This document shows, piece after piece, positions 41,911 to 52,430 of a stretch of DNA of 64,000 bases; the stretch's first letter is position 1; the number at the start of each line of letters is the position of its first letter. The notes beneath the pieces are model-generated. The model was not told the DNA's origin. It made no database searches and saw only the letters and a list, made by a program, of their open reading frames with translations. A program made the position numbers and the translations under genes. Source of the DNA: Chloroflexota bacterium (lineage in GTDB: Bacteria; Chloroflexota; Anaerolineae; Caldilineales; Caldilineaceae); assembly GCA_018969295.1 (NCBI GenBank), contig JAGWYN010000001.1, forward strand, positions 124,001-188,000. The letters are read 5' to 3'.

Positions 41911-43548
41911 TCAGCGAGCTGTTGAAAGAGGGCGTTCGCGGCGCTGCCGTCGTTCGAGTGCGGCGAGCATGGCCTCCTGGTCGCTCCAAGGGGTCTCCTG
42001 CTCTCCGAAACACATGCTGCGTTCGTGCCCTTTGCCGAAGGCAGCGACGACGTCGCCCGGCTGTGCCATGTCGACTGCGTGCTGAATCGCTGTGAAGCGG
42101 TCAGGAATGATCTGGTAGCAGCTCTGGCTGGCGCTGCTGAGCAGCCCGCGCTCGATCTCCCGACAGATCTCTGCCAGATCTTCGGTGCGTGGGTCCTCGG
42201 CGGTAATCAGTGTGTAATCTGCCAGTCGCCCACTGATTTCTCCCATCAGAAAACGTTTGGCGCGGTCGCGCAGCCCGGCGGCTCCAAAGACGGCGATCAG
42301 CCGTCCCCCTGCCTGCCTATCGACAAGGGTGCGCAGGGTGGTCAGTGCCCGCTCCAGGCTGATTGGCGTGTGGGCAAAGTCGACCAGCGCTAAAAAAGGC
42401 TGGCCGGCATCCATGCGCTGCATTCGTCCGAGCACCGGCGCCAGCGTCGCCACCCCTTGCTGGATCGCAGAGGGGGAAATTCCCAACGCCAGTGCTGCGG
42501 TGGCGGCTGCGGCCACGTTGTACACGTTGAATTCGCCGATCAGCGGGGACTCAATTGCAACTTTTCCTTCCCACCCGTTCAGTACAAAATGGGTGGCTTC
42601 TGGCTGGAAGCGCACATCGCTGACGGTGACATCCAGCCCAACACCCGGTGTCCGACCGCTCAGCCCGTAGCAAAATACGGGCAGCTGCTGCCTGTGGCGT
42701 GCCATCTCTTCGTCGAGGACAGCACGCAAGGCGGTGTAGCTGCCCGGGTCATCGGCGTTGAGCACTGCGGCGCGCGGCACGCCAGGCTTGGGAGGAGAGG
42801 CAAAAAGTGCCCGAAAGAGCAGGGCCTTGGCTGCAACATAGGCCTCGCGGGTGCCGTGGTAGTCCAAATGTTCGTGGGTGATGTTGGTCACCACCGCGAG
42901 ATCGAAGTCTACGGCAGCGACCCGTTGCTGATGAAGTCCATGGCTTGTGCTTTCGATCACTGCGTAGCGGCAGTCGGCTGCCACCATCTGCTGCAAAAAA
43001 CGTTGTACTTCCGGGGCATCCGGGGTCGTGACGTGCAGTCCTGTCTCGCTGGCGATGCCGCGCACCCTGGCCCCGACAGTGGTGACCACGCCGACGGTGC
43101 CGGCGGGTTCGGCAGGGGTCTGAGTGGCCACCCGCAGAATGGATTCCAGAATGCTCGAAGTCGTCGTCTTGCCATCGGTGCCTGTGACCCCAATCACAGC
43201 CAACTGTCGGGCAGGAAAGGCGTGCAGGGCTGCGCTGGCCAACGCCAGCGCATACCGGCTGTCGGAGACCTGCAGGTAGATGAACGAGGCTGGCTGCACA
43301 TCGGCGACCTGCTGCAACTGTGACCACTCATATTCTCCCACCACGGCCACTGCTCCTCGCTCAACGGCCGCAGCCACATAGCGGTGCCCATCGTGCTGTG
43401 TGCCTACGGTCGCCACGAACAGCGCACCTGCGCTGACCTGACGGCTGTCTGCACAGACTGCCACCACTGCAGCCTGAAGCGACGCGTCTGGCCCTGGGTA
43501 GAGGCGGCTGTGTGGCAGGAGTTCAACCAGACTTTGAAGGGTCAACAT
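41911..43548 (-). CDS. murE: UDP-N-acetylmuramyl-tripeptide synthetase (MurE-type Mur ligase)
   Basis: A 545-residue Mur ligase that adds the third amino acid to UDP-MurNAc-L-Ala-D-Glu. The N-terminal UDP-binding domain has CADSRQVSAGALFVA; the ATP loop is VIGVTGTDGKTTT (residues 118-130); ITHEHLDYHGTREAY carries the carbamylated-lysine region. The third-residue specificity loop reads AEDPRTED, close to the DNPR of diaminopimelate-type enzymes, so a diaminopimelate-like residue is likely, though Chloroflexota also use ornithine. GAGGAAA precedes the ATG. It follows the propeller gene by 7 bp. Confidence 0.9.
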   Translation of the reverse strand: MLTLQSLVELLPHSRLYPGPDASLQAAVVAVCADSRQVSAGALFVATVGTQHDGHRYVAAAVERGAVAVVGEYEWSQLQQVADVQPASFIYLQVSDSRYALALASAALHAFPARQLAVIGVTGTDGKTTTSSILESILRVATQTPAEPAGTVGVVTTVGARVRGIASETGLHVTTPDAPEVQRFLQQMVAADCRYAVIESTSHGLHQQRVAAVDFDLAVVTNITHEHLDYHGTREAYVAAKALLFRALFASPPKPGVPRAAVLNADDPGSYTALRAVLDEEMARHRQQLPVFCYGLSGRTPGVGLDVTVSDVRFQPEATHFVLNGWEGKVAIESPLIGEFNVYNVAAAATAALALGISPSAIQQGVATLAPVLGRMQRMDAGQPFLALVDFAHTPISLERALTTLRTLVDRQAGGRLIAVFGAAGLRDRAKRFLMGEISGRLADYTLITAEDPRTEDLAEICREIERGLLSSASQSCYQIIPDRFTAIQHAVDMAQPGDVVAAFGKGHERSMCFGEQETPWSDQEAMLAALERRQRRERPLSTAR

Positions 43549-43555
43549 GTTTTCC

Positions 43556-45448
43556 TCAAATATCGCGTGGCCCGCGCAGGATCGCCACACCCGCTGCCAG
43601 GAGAAGCGCGCCAAACAGACCGATCATCCCCAGCAAAACGACAGGCAGCCGTCTGCTGAGCTCAGCAGCCAGATCGAGCGCTCTCCAGGGTGGGGGCGTG
43701 TTCTCGGGGAGCTCTGTCGGTGCGGCAGGGGGCGTGTTCTCGGGGAGCTCTGTCGGTGCGGCAGGGGGCGTGTTCTCGGGGAGCTCTGTCGGTGCGGCAG
43801 GGGACGTGTTCTCGGGGAGCTCTGTCGGTGCGGCAGGGAGCGTGTTCTCGGGCAGCTCTGTCGGTGCGGCGGGGGGCGTGTTTTCGGGGAGCTCTGTCGG
43901 TGCGGCAGGGGGCGTGTTCTCGGGGAGCTCTGTGGGTGCGGCAGGGAGCGTGTTCTCGGGCAGCTCTGTCGGTGTGGCGGGGGGCTGAAGCAGATTCGAG
44001 GGAGCTAGGGGTGCGCTGTCTGCTGTTTCTGTAGGATTGTTGCGTCGGGCCTGTCCCAGGGCATCGGCGGCTCGCTCCCCGGCACCGCGGATGCTGGTGC
44101 GGGGTTCGGGGCTCTCCGGCGTGCTCTCGACAACCGTTTCTGGGAGGGGTGGGGGGAGCTCTGTCGGGCTTGCTGTGGCCGTTGCAGCGGGTGTGGCTGT
44201 CGGTTGCAGGCTGATGCGGACTGGGGTTGGCGTCAGTGTTGGGGGACGCGTGGCTGTCGGGAGTGGGGTTGCTGTTGCTGTCGAGGTCGCGGTGGGGGTC
44301 TCAGTGGGAGTTGGCGTCAGGGTGGGGGTTGCCGTGGCAGTTGGGGTTGGCGTGTCGGTGGGGGTTGGGCTGGGCGTGGCAGTGGGAGTGGCTGTGGCCA
44401 GTGCTGCCCGTACATCCAGGGGTGCCAGCGTGGCCAGGGTGGCAAAATTTTGCCCTTCATCGTCGCTGCGCATTACCCAACCCGACTGTCCGCCTGCGTA
44501 GATTGTGCGTGGTGCACGTTCGCTGTTGGCCAGGCTGTAGATCGGCTGGCTGGAAGGAACCCCATCGACTCCAGCGGCGGACCAGGTCACGCCATCTCCG
44601 ACCCAGATCCCATTCTCACTGGCTGCGACGACCAGCCGTCCGCTGCTGGCCAGGTCGTAGTAGATGCTGTCCGGCAAGCTGGCCACTCGTTCCCAGTTGT
44701 CACCGTCTGTGCTGCGGTAAAGTGCTGTATCGCTGCCTGCATACAGGGTGGTGCGGGCAGCCAGCAGGCTGAACACAATCGAAGTTGTCGGTGTGTTGTT
44801 CACCATTTCCCAGCGGGTACCGTCCGGGCCCAGCCGGTAGAGTCCGCTGTGTGTGCCAGCATAGAGGGTGCCGTCAAATAAGGCCAGCGACCGGATACGT
44901 CGGGCCTCCCCGGCCAATCCACTGTCCACCTGTTGCCAGGAAGCAGCGCTGTCAGAGGAGCGGAATACACCGTCGAAGCGGGTGCCGGCATAGATCGTCG
45001 TCTGGTTGCCCTCGCGAACTGTGTAGAGCACCCCCACAGCGCTGTTGGCGCTTAACAGCTCGCGAAATCCAGCAACTTCAGCCCAGGTTGCGCCGCCATC
45101 TTGGGAGCGGAGCAGCAGCCCACTGCCGCCGTCTGAGGCATAGGCGATTCGGCTGTTGCGTGGATCGAAGGCCAGCGAGGTGATGCTGATGTTGGGGCTT
45201 AGGTTCGGTGTAGTGTTGGCCCAGCTGAGGCCAGCATCTGTGCTGCGGTAGATAGCGGCGGGTTGTGGTGAGTTCAGCACCCCAGCCAGCAGTTGATCAG
45301 GCGCTGTCAGCGCGACTGCCAGACTCAAGACGGGATTGTCGGTCGGCGCAGCGGTCTGCGCTGAAACCCAGATTGGGAAGAGCAGGACAAAAATGGTGAA
45401 AACAATCCCGCCTGTTGTCCACAGTTGCCGGGCCCGCAACACATTCAT
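43556..45448 (-). CDS. Surface beta-propeller (Ycf48/sialidase-like) protein with Pro/Thr linker and C-terminal anchor
   Basis: A 630-residue protein. After a signal peptide (about residues 13-31) come roughly six propeller units recognised by repeated phrases such as IYRSTDAGLSWANTTP, LLRSQDGGATWAEVAG, VFRSSDSAASWQQVDSG and LYRSTDGDNWERV. A Pro/Thr-rich linker follows at about residues 360-440, then eight copies of a 12-residue P-E-N-T-x-P-A-A-P-T-E-L repeat, and a C-terminal transmembrane helix (VVLLGMIGLFGALLLAAGVAIL) with a short basic tail. It likely displays a binding domain on the cell surface away from the membrane. A short leader with no Shine-Dalgarno sequence precedes the ATG at 45448. 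Confidence 0.8.
   Translation of the reverse strand: MNVLRARQLWTTGGIVFTIFVLLFPIWVSAQTAAPTDNPVLSLAVALTAPDQLLAGVLNSPQPAAIYRSTDAGLSWANTTPNLSPNISITSLAFDPRNSRIAYASDGGSGLLLRSQDGGATWAEVAGFRELLSANSAVGVLYTVREGNQTTIYAGTRFDGVFRSSDSAASWQQVDSGLAGEARRIRSLALFDGTLYAGTHSGLYRLGPDGTRWEMVNNTPTTSIVFSLLAARTTLYAGSDTALYRSTDGDNWERVASLPDSIYYDLASSGRLVVAASENGIWVGDGVTWSAAGVDGVPSSQPIYSLANSERAPRTIYAGGQSGWVMRSDDEGQNFATLATLAPLDVRAALATATPTATPSPTPTDTPTPTATATPTLTPTPTETPTATSTATATPLPTATRPPTLTPTPVRISLQPTATPAATATASPTELPPPLPETVVESTPESPEPRTSIRGAGERAADALGQARRNNPTETADSAPLAPSNLLQPPATPTELPENTLPAAPTELPENTPPAAPTELPENTPPAAPTELPENTLPAAPTELPENTSPAAPTELPENTPPAAPTELPENTPPAAPTELPENTPPPWRALDLAAELSRRLPVVLLGMIGLFGALLLAAGVAILRGPRDI
43696..43983. repeat. 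36-bp tandem repeat, eight copies, in frame in the propeller gene
   Basis: A 36-bp unit beginning GCGTGTTCTCGGGGAGCTCT on the plus strand repeats eight times with only a few differences between copies, encoding the stalk of the surface protein. The near identity suggests recent expansion. There are no spacers, so it is not a CRISPR array. Confidence 0.95.
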
Positions 45449-45554
45449 AGAATTTTTAGTATACTCTTGACTGGCTTGAACTCTAAATAGGATAATTTCC
45501 AGGGATACATTCTCGGCAGCGGGTGCTCTCCCACCACAAAAGGGCTGTTCAATC

Positions 45555-45582
45555 AAAAAGGCGAGATCGGAACGATCTCGCC
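45555..45582 (-). terminator. Intrinsic terminator of the nuo operon
   Basis: On the minus strand a 10-bp perfect stem GGCGAGATCG/CGATCTCGCC with a 3-nt loop is followed by TTTTT, 24 nt after the nuoN stop. Confidence 0.9.
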
Positions 45583-45605
45583 CTGAAAATTGTTGTCTGA
45601 AGCGG

Positions 45606-47096
45606 TCAAAAAAGGGTCATCAGCAAGCGTGAAGCGGTATTGGCCCAGTCAATGATCATCGGGGGATAAATGCCGATCCAGAGCACGCCAAAGACGCAGA
45701 TGGCCACTGTGGCCTGTGCGCCGATCCCTGGTGCGCCGGTCGACGGCGCTCCTTCTTCGGTCGAAAAGAACATCAGGCGTGCGACAGACATGTAGTAGAA
45801 AGCGGAGATGGCCACGTTGATCAGGGCCATTGCTGCCAAGAAGTAGTATTGATGTTGGACAGTGGCGCCGAAGACAAAGAATTTTCCGACGAACCCTGCG
45901 GTCAGCGGGATTCCGACCAAGCTGAGCAAGAAGACAAACATAGAGATGGCCAGCCAGGGAGCCCGCCTGGCCAGTCCGGTAAAGTGGCTGTAATCGCTGC
46001 CTCCCGACATATTTTCGACCGCCATCACCACCATAAAGGCACCGATGTTGGTAAACAGATAGCCCATCAGGTAGATCAGCATGCCGTTGAGCCCGTTCAT
46101 GGAGAGCGTTGCCACATCGACCCCGCTGGTGTTGACAACGGCGGCCAGCCCAAGCACGATATAGCCGGCCTGTGCGATGCTGCTGTAGGCCAACATGCGT
46201 TTGATGTTGGTCTGACGCAGTGCCATCAGGTTGCCGGCAAACATGGTGAGCACACTGAGCCCACCCAACACGGGGACCCAGAGTGCGCTGCTGGAGCCGA
46301 AGGCCAGCAGCAGCACGCGCGCCATCACTGCAAAACCGACCGCTTTGGAGGCTGTCGAGAGGTAGGCGGTCACCGGGGTTGGCGCGCCCTCATAGGTGTC
46401 AGGGGTCCATTGGAAGAAAGGGGCGAGGCTGGTTTTGAAGCCCAGGCCTGCCAGCACCAGGATCACGGCGGGTACGATTGCGCCGTTGAGTTCTCCATTT
46501 TCGGCAAAGGCAACGCCGATCGCTGTCAGATTGAGTGAGCCGGTCGCCCCATACATGAAGGTCATGCCGTACAGCATGATAGCAGAGGCCACCGACCCGT
46601 AGAGGAAGTATTTGAGACCTGCTTCAGAGCTGCGCAGATCTTCGCGCAGTGAGCCGACCAGAATGTAGCTGGTGATCGACAGGAATTCGATCGCCACAAA
46701 AATGAGCAGCAGGTTGTTGGCGCTGGCTGCAAAGGCCATGGCCACACTGATAAACAGATAAGAAGACCAGAACTCAGCTGCGCCGCTGATGCGCTGGTTG
46801 AGGTAGCCTCCTCCTGCGATTGCTGTCAGCAGCATGGCTGTATAGACGATAATCTTTGTGAACAGCGAAAACGCATCTACATCGACCACATAGGCGGTGG
46901 TCTGTGCGTCTCCCCCCAGTTGGACAATGGCCCCTACAAGCCCCAGCAGCAAAAAGATCACGGTCAGGGCCAGGTAGCCGCGGCTGCTGCCTCCTTGTTT
47001 GCCGGCAGTGGTATCCAAAATCAAGATCAGCAGCGCACCGACCGCGACAAAAATTTCGGGCAGAAGCGGCGCCAGTGAAGTAAACCCGATTTCCAA
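45606..47096 (-). CDS. nuoN: NADH-quinone oxidoreductase subunit N
   Basis: A 496-residue antiporter-like subunit with about 14 transmembrane helices. Typical segments are EFLSITSYILVG, KTSLAPFFQWTPDTYEGAPT followed by PVTAYLSTASKAVGF, and NIKRMLAYSSIAQAGYIVLG. It is one of the three proton-pumping units of complex I and the last gene of the nuo operon, 18 bp after nuoM. Confidence 0.95.
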   Translation of the reverse strand: MEIGFTSLAPLLPEIFVAVGALLILILDTTAGKQGGSSRGYLALTVIFLLLGLVGAIVQLGGDAQTTAYVVDVDAFSLFTKIIVYTAMLLTAIAGGGYLNQRISGAAEFWSSYLFISVAMAFAASANNLLLIFVAIEFLSITSYILVGSLREDLRSSEAGLKYFLYGSVASAIMLYGMTFMYGATGSLNLTAIGVAFAENGELNGAIVPAVILVLAGLGFKTSLAPFFQWTPDTYEGAPTPVTAYLSTASKAVGFAVMARVLLLAFGSSSALWVPVLGGLSVLTMFAGNLMALRQTNIKRMLAYSSIAQAGYIVLGLAAVVNTSGVDVATLSMNGLNGMLIYLMGYLFTNIGAFMVVMAVENMSGGSDYSHFTGLARRAPWLAISMFVFLLSLVGIPLTAGFVGKFFVFGATVQHQYYFLAAMALINVAISAFYYMSVARLMFFSTEEGAPSTGAPGIGAQATVAICVFGVLWIGIYPPMIIDWANTASRLLMTLF

Positions 47097-47114
47097 AATC
47101 GGCCTCCTTTTGCC

Positions 47115-48692
<1,578 letters not shown>

Positions 48693-48696
48693 GAAC

Positions 48697-48731
<35 letters not shown>

Positions 48732-48766
48732 CCGGTTGCCAGAACGTGCAAAAACGGCTTTGAAAA

Positions 48767-51013
48767 CTATACCAGCGTCAAGATCAAAGGCAGCGCATAG
48801 AGCAGCAGCCAGATCGTCAACGATACCACCACCACCATCAGATAGACCTGTACCTGTCCGCTCTGGGTGTTGCGCAGCACGCTTCCTGCGCGATCCGAGA
48901 CCCAGGCGACTGCGTTCACGATCCCGTCGATCACATACCGGTCAAAGCGGGCACTGAGCTCAGCGCCCCAGACTGCGATCCGCCCCAGCGCATTGATCAG
49001 GGGGTCTATCACCCATACATCGTCGATCCAGTACATGAATTTGGCTGTCCCGCGGGTGAACGCCAGCACGGTGTAGCTGTAGAACTCATCCACCCAGAAT
49101 TTGCGATGCATCGCCCACCAGAGAGGTCCCAGCCAGCGGCGCAGAGGGTCAATTTTGCCCTCTGGCAGCCCATCTCGATAGACCAGGTAGCCCAGTGCCA
49201 ACCCTCCCAACGAGACGGCAAAGGAGATCAGGAGCACCAACAGGTTGAATTCGGGGTGCGGTGACTTGAATTCGAGCAGTTCGATGTACGGTTCGAGCTG
49301 ATGTTCGATCCAGTTGGGAAAAAGTGCGCCCAACGCCGGAAAATCGACTGGGATGCCAAACCAACCCAGCACGACCACAAAGGGGGAGATCAATGCCAAC
49401 GGGACAGTCATCGCTTTGACGCTCTCGGGCGCGTGGGCAGCTCCTTCGCTGCGCGGCTCTCCCAGGAAGGTCAACACAACCTGGCGGGCTGTGTAGAATG
49501 CTGTCAACAGTGCCGAGAGAGCCAGCACCCAGAAGATCAGCGTCTCGCCGCTGTACCACTGGCTGGCCAGAATTTCATCTTTCGACCAAAACCCAGCGGT
49601 CACAAAGGGGAAGCCGGCCAGAGAAAGGCCGCCGATCACAAAGGTCCAACCGGTCACCGGCATTCGTTTGAGTAGCCCCCCCATGTTGCGCATGTCCTGG
49701 GGGTCGCTGGGGTCCAGCCAGCCATCTGCACGGGCGATGCGCTGCGGGCCAGGATGGTGGCCGTCGCCGTGGCCGTCGCTGTGGCCGTTGTGCTGCCCGT
49801 GTGCATGGGCGTGATGAAAGCCATGCTCGACGCCGTGGATGACGGAACCAGAGCCCAGGAAGAGCAGCGCTTTGAAGAAGGCATGGGTGAGAAGATGGAA
49901 AAAGCCGGCGACGTAGGCGCCGGTACCCAGGGCCGCTACCATGTAGCCTAGCTGGGCAATCGTCGAGTAGGCCAGGACCCGTTTGATGTCCCACTGCGCT
50001 ACAGCGATCAGAGAGGCAAAGAGTGCCGTGAAAGCGCCGATGCCCGCCACAAACTGCATGCTGGCGGGTGCCACCTCCCCGGCTGCGTAGAAGACAGGAA
50101 ACATCCGCACCAGCAGAAAGACTCCGGCAGAAACCATGGTCGCCGCATGGATCAGGGCGCTGACCGGGGTAGGGCCTTCCATCGCATCGGGCAACCAGAC
50201 GTGCAGCGGGAACTGCGCACTTTTTCCGATGGTGCCGAAGAAGATCAGGACAGCGATCAGAGCGATCGCTGGTGTTGTAATGTTCAACAGAGGGACAGTC
50301 ACAACCATCGCAGCCAGGTGTTCCATGTTGGCTGGTGCCAGGATCTGTTCGAAGACCAGCGTGTTGTCGAGGCTCCACATGTAGAGCAGCAGCATGCCTG
50401 CAAAGAGGACCGTATCGCCGATCCGGGTGGTCACAAAGGCTTTGAAAGCCGCTTTTTTGGCAGACTCTTTTTCGAACCAGAAGCCAATCAGCAGATAGCT
50501 GCACAGCCCCATGATCTCCCAGAAGACGAAGAGGGTGAGCAGCGAGTTGGAGACAACGAGTCCGAGCATACCGGTGGCAAAGAGGCTGATATAGGCCATG
50601 AACCGGCTGTAGCGTGGGTCGCGTCCTTGCGCGTAGGCGTCAGGATAGCTTTCCTGGCGCAGGTGGGGGGGGAAGGACATGTAGCCCGATGCGTAGATGA
50701 AGATCATGAGCAACAAAAATGTGACCATGAAGATCATCAACGCGTTGGCCGGGTCGACCTGAAAACCGATCGAAAAATTCCCGTTGCCGGTCGGCAGGGC
50801 AAACAGCTCCCCGTACAGAGGATGCTCCCCAAAGTGGGGGGTTGTAAAGACAGCCAGTGCGATCGGCCAGCCTAGAACAAAGCTGACCAGGACCCCTCCG
50901 ATCGCGGTCAGAGCGCTCACTGTTTTGTTGCGGTTCAAAAACAAGATGATCGCCACAAACGCAAGAAAGGGTGGCACAGGCAACAGCCAGGCGAGATTCA
51001 GAAATCCTTGCAT
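48767..51013 (-). CDS. nuoL: NADH-quinone oxidoreductase subunit L with His-rich insertion
   Basis: A 748-residue subunit with about 16 transmembrane helices and the C-terminal lateral helix region. Conserved parts are FVFWEIMGLCSYLLIGFW, KSAQFPLHVWLPDAMEGPTP, then VSALIHAATMVSAGVFL and DIKRVLAYSTIAQLGYMVAALG. Between the GSGSVIH and DMRNMGGL segments, where E. coli has a short loop, there is a His-rich stretch of about 25 residues (His, Gly, Asp and Ser; nt 49740-49845) that may bind metal. It is somewhat longer than the usual ~610-660 residues. Confidence 0.94.
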   Translation of the reverse strand: MQGFLNLAWLLPVPPFLAFVAIILFLNRNKTVSALTAIGGVLVSFVLGWPIALAVFTTPHFGEHPLYGELFALPTGNGNFSIGFQVDPANALMIFMVTFLLLMIFIYASGYMSFPPHLRQESYPDAYAQGRDPRYSRFMAYISLFATGMLGLVVSNSLLTLFVFWEIMGLCSYLLIGFWFEKESAKKAAFKAFVTTRIGDTVLFAGMLLLYMWSLDNTLVFEQILAPANMEHLAAMVVTVPLLNITTPAIALIAVLIFFGTIGKSAQFPLHVWLPDAMEGPTPVSALIHAATMVSAGVFLLVRMFPVFYAAGEVAPASMQFVAGIGAFTALFASLIAVAQWDIKRVLAYSTIAQLGYMVAALGTGAYVAGFFHLLTHAFFKALLFLGSGSVIHGVEHGFHHAHAHGQHNGHSDGHGDGHHPGPQRIARADGWLDPSDPQDMRNMGGLLKRMPVTGWTFVIGGLSLAGFPFVTAGFWSKDEILASQWYSGETLIFWVLALSALLTAFYTARQVVLTFLGEPRSEGAAHAPESVKAMTVPLALISPFVVVLGWFGIPVDFPALGALFPNWIEHQLEPYIELLEFKSPHPEFNLLVLLISFAVSLGGLALGYLVYRDGLPEGKIDPLRRWLGPLWWAMHRKFWVDEFYSYTVLAFTRGTAKFMYWIDDVWVIDPLINALGRIAVWGAELSARFDRYVIDGIVNAVAWVSDRAGSVLRNTQSGQVQVYLMVVVVSLTIWLLLYALPLILTLV

Positions 51014-51082
51014 TGCTTACCCTCGTTTTGTTGTACGCCCCGTCAAGAAATAGAAGGTGAACGGGGCGGTCATTTCAGCCAA

Positions 51083-51448
51083 TCAAACCGCAGATTGCCG
51101 CCACCGCCAACTGCGAATCAAATTTCCTGCCCCGTAGCCGAGCAGTGCTCCGACCAACACCAGCCCCAAAAATAGCAGGTCGTTGGAGACCCCGACCCTT
51201 CCACCGAGTGCCACAGCCAGCGATGCGCCCAGGACGGCCATCAGCAGCAAAAAATTCTGTTCTGCTTTCTGTGCCTTGGCTGTCTGCAAAAGCCTGGCTG
51301 CGTCCCGGTACTCCGGTTTGTATTTGACAATTTCTTTGAACAGATGCACAGCCCCTGTGTAGTTGCCTTGCTGCATTTTTTCCTGTGCCAGGTTGTACAA
51401 AAATTCACACTGTTCTTCCAGGGTCCCTGTCAATTTTTGCTTCGGCAT
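51083..51448 (-). CDS. Small TPR-like protein with two transmembrane helices inside the nuo operon
   Basis: A 121-residue protein. Residues 1-60 read like one or two TPR-type helical hairpins (QCEFLYNLAQEKMQQGNYTG, then AVHLFKEIVKYKPEYRDAARLL). Two hydrophobic helices follow (NFLLLMAVLGASLAVALGG and LLFLGLVLVGALLGYGAGNL) and a basic C-terminus RSWRWRQ. It sits between nuoK and nuoL on the same strand. It is not a known complex I subunit; assembly factor or accessory subunit is a guess. Confidence 0.75.
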   Translation of the reverse strand: MPKQKLTGTLEEQCEFLYNLAQEKMQQGNYTGAVHLFKEIVKYKPEYRDAARLLQTAKAQKAEQNFLLLMAVLGASLAVALGGRVGVSNDLLFLGLVLVGALLGYGAGNLIRSWRWRQSAV

Positions 51449-51482
51449 GGTGTGTGTGCTGTTCCCAGTCGAATGAAGTTGC

Positions 51483-51797
51483 TCAGCCTTTGAGCAGATT
51501 CAGATCGTCGAGATTGACGGTTCGTCGGTTTCGATAGACGGAGATGACCAACGCCAGCCCGACGGCGACCTCCGCTGCGGCGACAGCGATGACAAAGAGG
51601 GCAAAGATTTGGCCGTCCAGATTTTGCATCGGGGCCACCCCGTACCGCCAGAACGCCACCAGATTGATGTTGGCAGCGTTGAGCATCAACTCGATGCCCA
51701 TCAACACTGCGATCGCGTTGCGGCGGCCCAGCACCGCATACAAGCCACAACAGAACACAAACGCTGCAACAATCAGATACCAGCTGAGAGGAACCAT
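51483..51797 (-). CDS. nuoK: NADH-quinone oxidoreductase subunit K
   Basis: A 104-residue protein with three transmembrane helices and the conserved glutamate-containing segment AIAVLMGIELMLNAANINLVAF. The ATG at 51797 is preferred over 51803 because AAGGGG is at better spacing. It follows nuoJ by about 90 bp of non-coding sequence. Confidence 0.94.
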   Translation of the reverse strand: MVPLSWYLIVAAFVFCCGLYAVLGRRNAIAVLMGIELMLNAANINLVAFWRYGVAPMQNLDGQIFALFVIAVAAAEVAVGLALVISVYRNRRTVNLDDLNLLKG

Positions 51798-51890
51798 CTC
51801 CATTGCCCCTTTTGACGATTGCTTCTTGTGACGACTGTTCCTTGTCGCCTTTGATCTTTGTGCCTTCTCGTCCAGATACGGCTGTGCAGG

Positions 51891-52415
51891 TTACTTGCGG
51901 TCGCGTGCCAGCACGATGGCACCGGCGAGAGCGACCAGCAGCAACATGGCCAGCAGCTGGAAGGGCACGACATACTCGTTGACAAAGGCGCGGCCAAGTC
52001 CAGCGATGATGGCCTCTCCGTCCCCGATCGCTTCCCCGGCCTGGGGCCAAGGAATTGTGGAGACCAGTGCCCAAAGCACGACGAAGGCCAACAGGGTGAT
52101 CATCGCAGCGGTGCCCGACTGTCGGTTGCGGGGCGATGTCGCCCCAAACATCATGCCGCGCGTCAGCATGATGGCAAAAGTGATCAACGTCGAGATTGCC
52201 CCAACATAGACCAGCACCTGGCTGACCCCGATGAATTCGGCCTCTGCCACCAGGTAGAGGCCAGCCGCACCGAAGAAAGCGGCGACCAGTCCCAGTGCGC
52301 TGTGGAACAGATTGCGTGCCAGCACCACGGTCAAGGCCCCCAAAATCATCAGCCCTGCAATCAGGACAAAGATGACTTGTTGGACAGAAGGCAGCGGGAA
52401 TGGTAGTTCAGGCAT
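51891..52415 (-). CDS. nuoJ: NADH-quinone oxidoreductase subunit J
   Basis: A 174-residue subunit with five transmembrane helices; ALGLVAAFFGAAGLYLVAEAEF and IGVSQVLVYVGAISTLITFAIML are the conserved third and fourth helix region. AAGGAG is 7 nt before the ATG. It directly follows nuoH; nuoI, which normally lies between them, is missing. Confidence 0.95.
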   Translation of the reverse strand: MPELPFPLPSVQQVIFVLIAGLMILGALTVVLARNLFHSALGLVAAFFGAAGLYLVAEAEFIGVSQVLVYVGAISTLITFAIMLTRGMMFGATSPRNRQSGTAAMITLLAFVVLWALVSTIPWPQAGEAIGDGEAIIAGLGRAFVNEYVVPFQLLAMLLLVALAGAIVLARDRK

Positions 52416-52430
52416 GGCAGAGCTCCTTCC

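Noticed and set aside
43690..43990. CRISPR-like periodic 36-bp repeats
   Set aside because: The units are head-to-tail with no spacers and stay in frame in the surface protein, so they are a coding tandem repeat.
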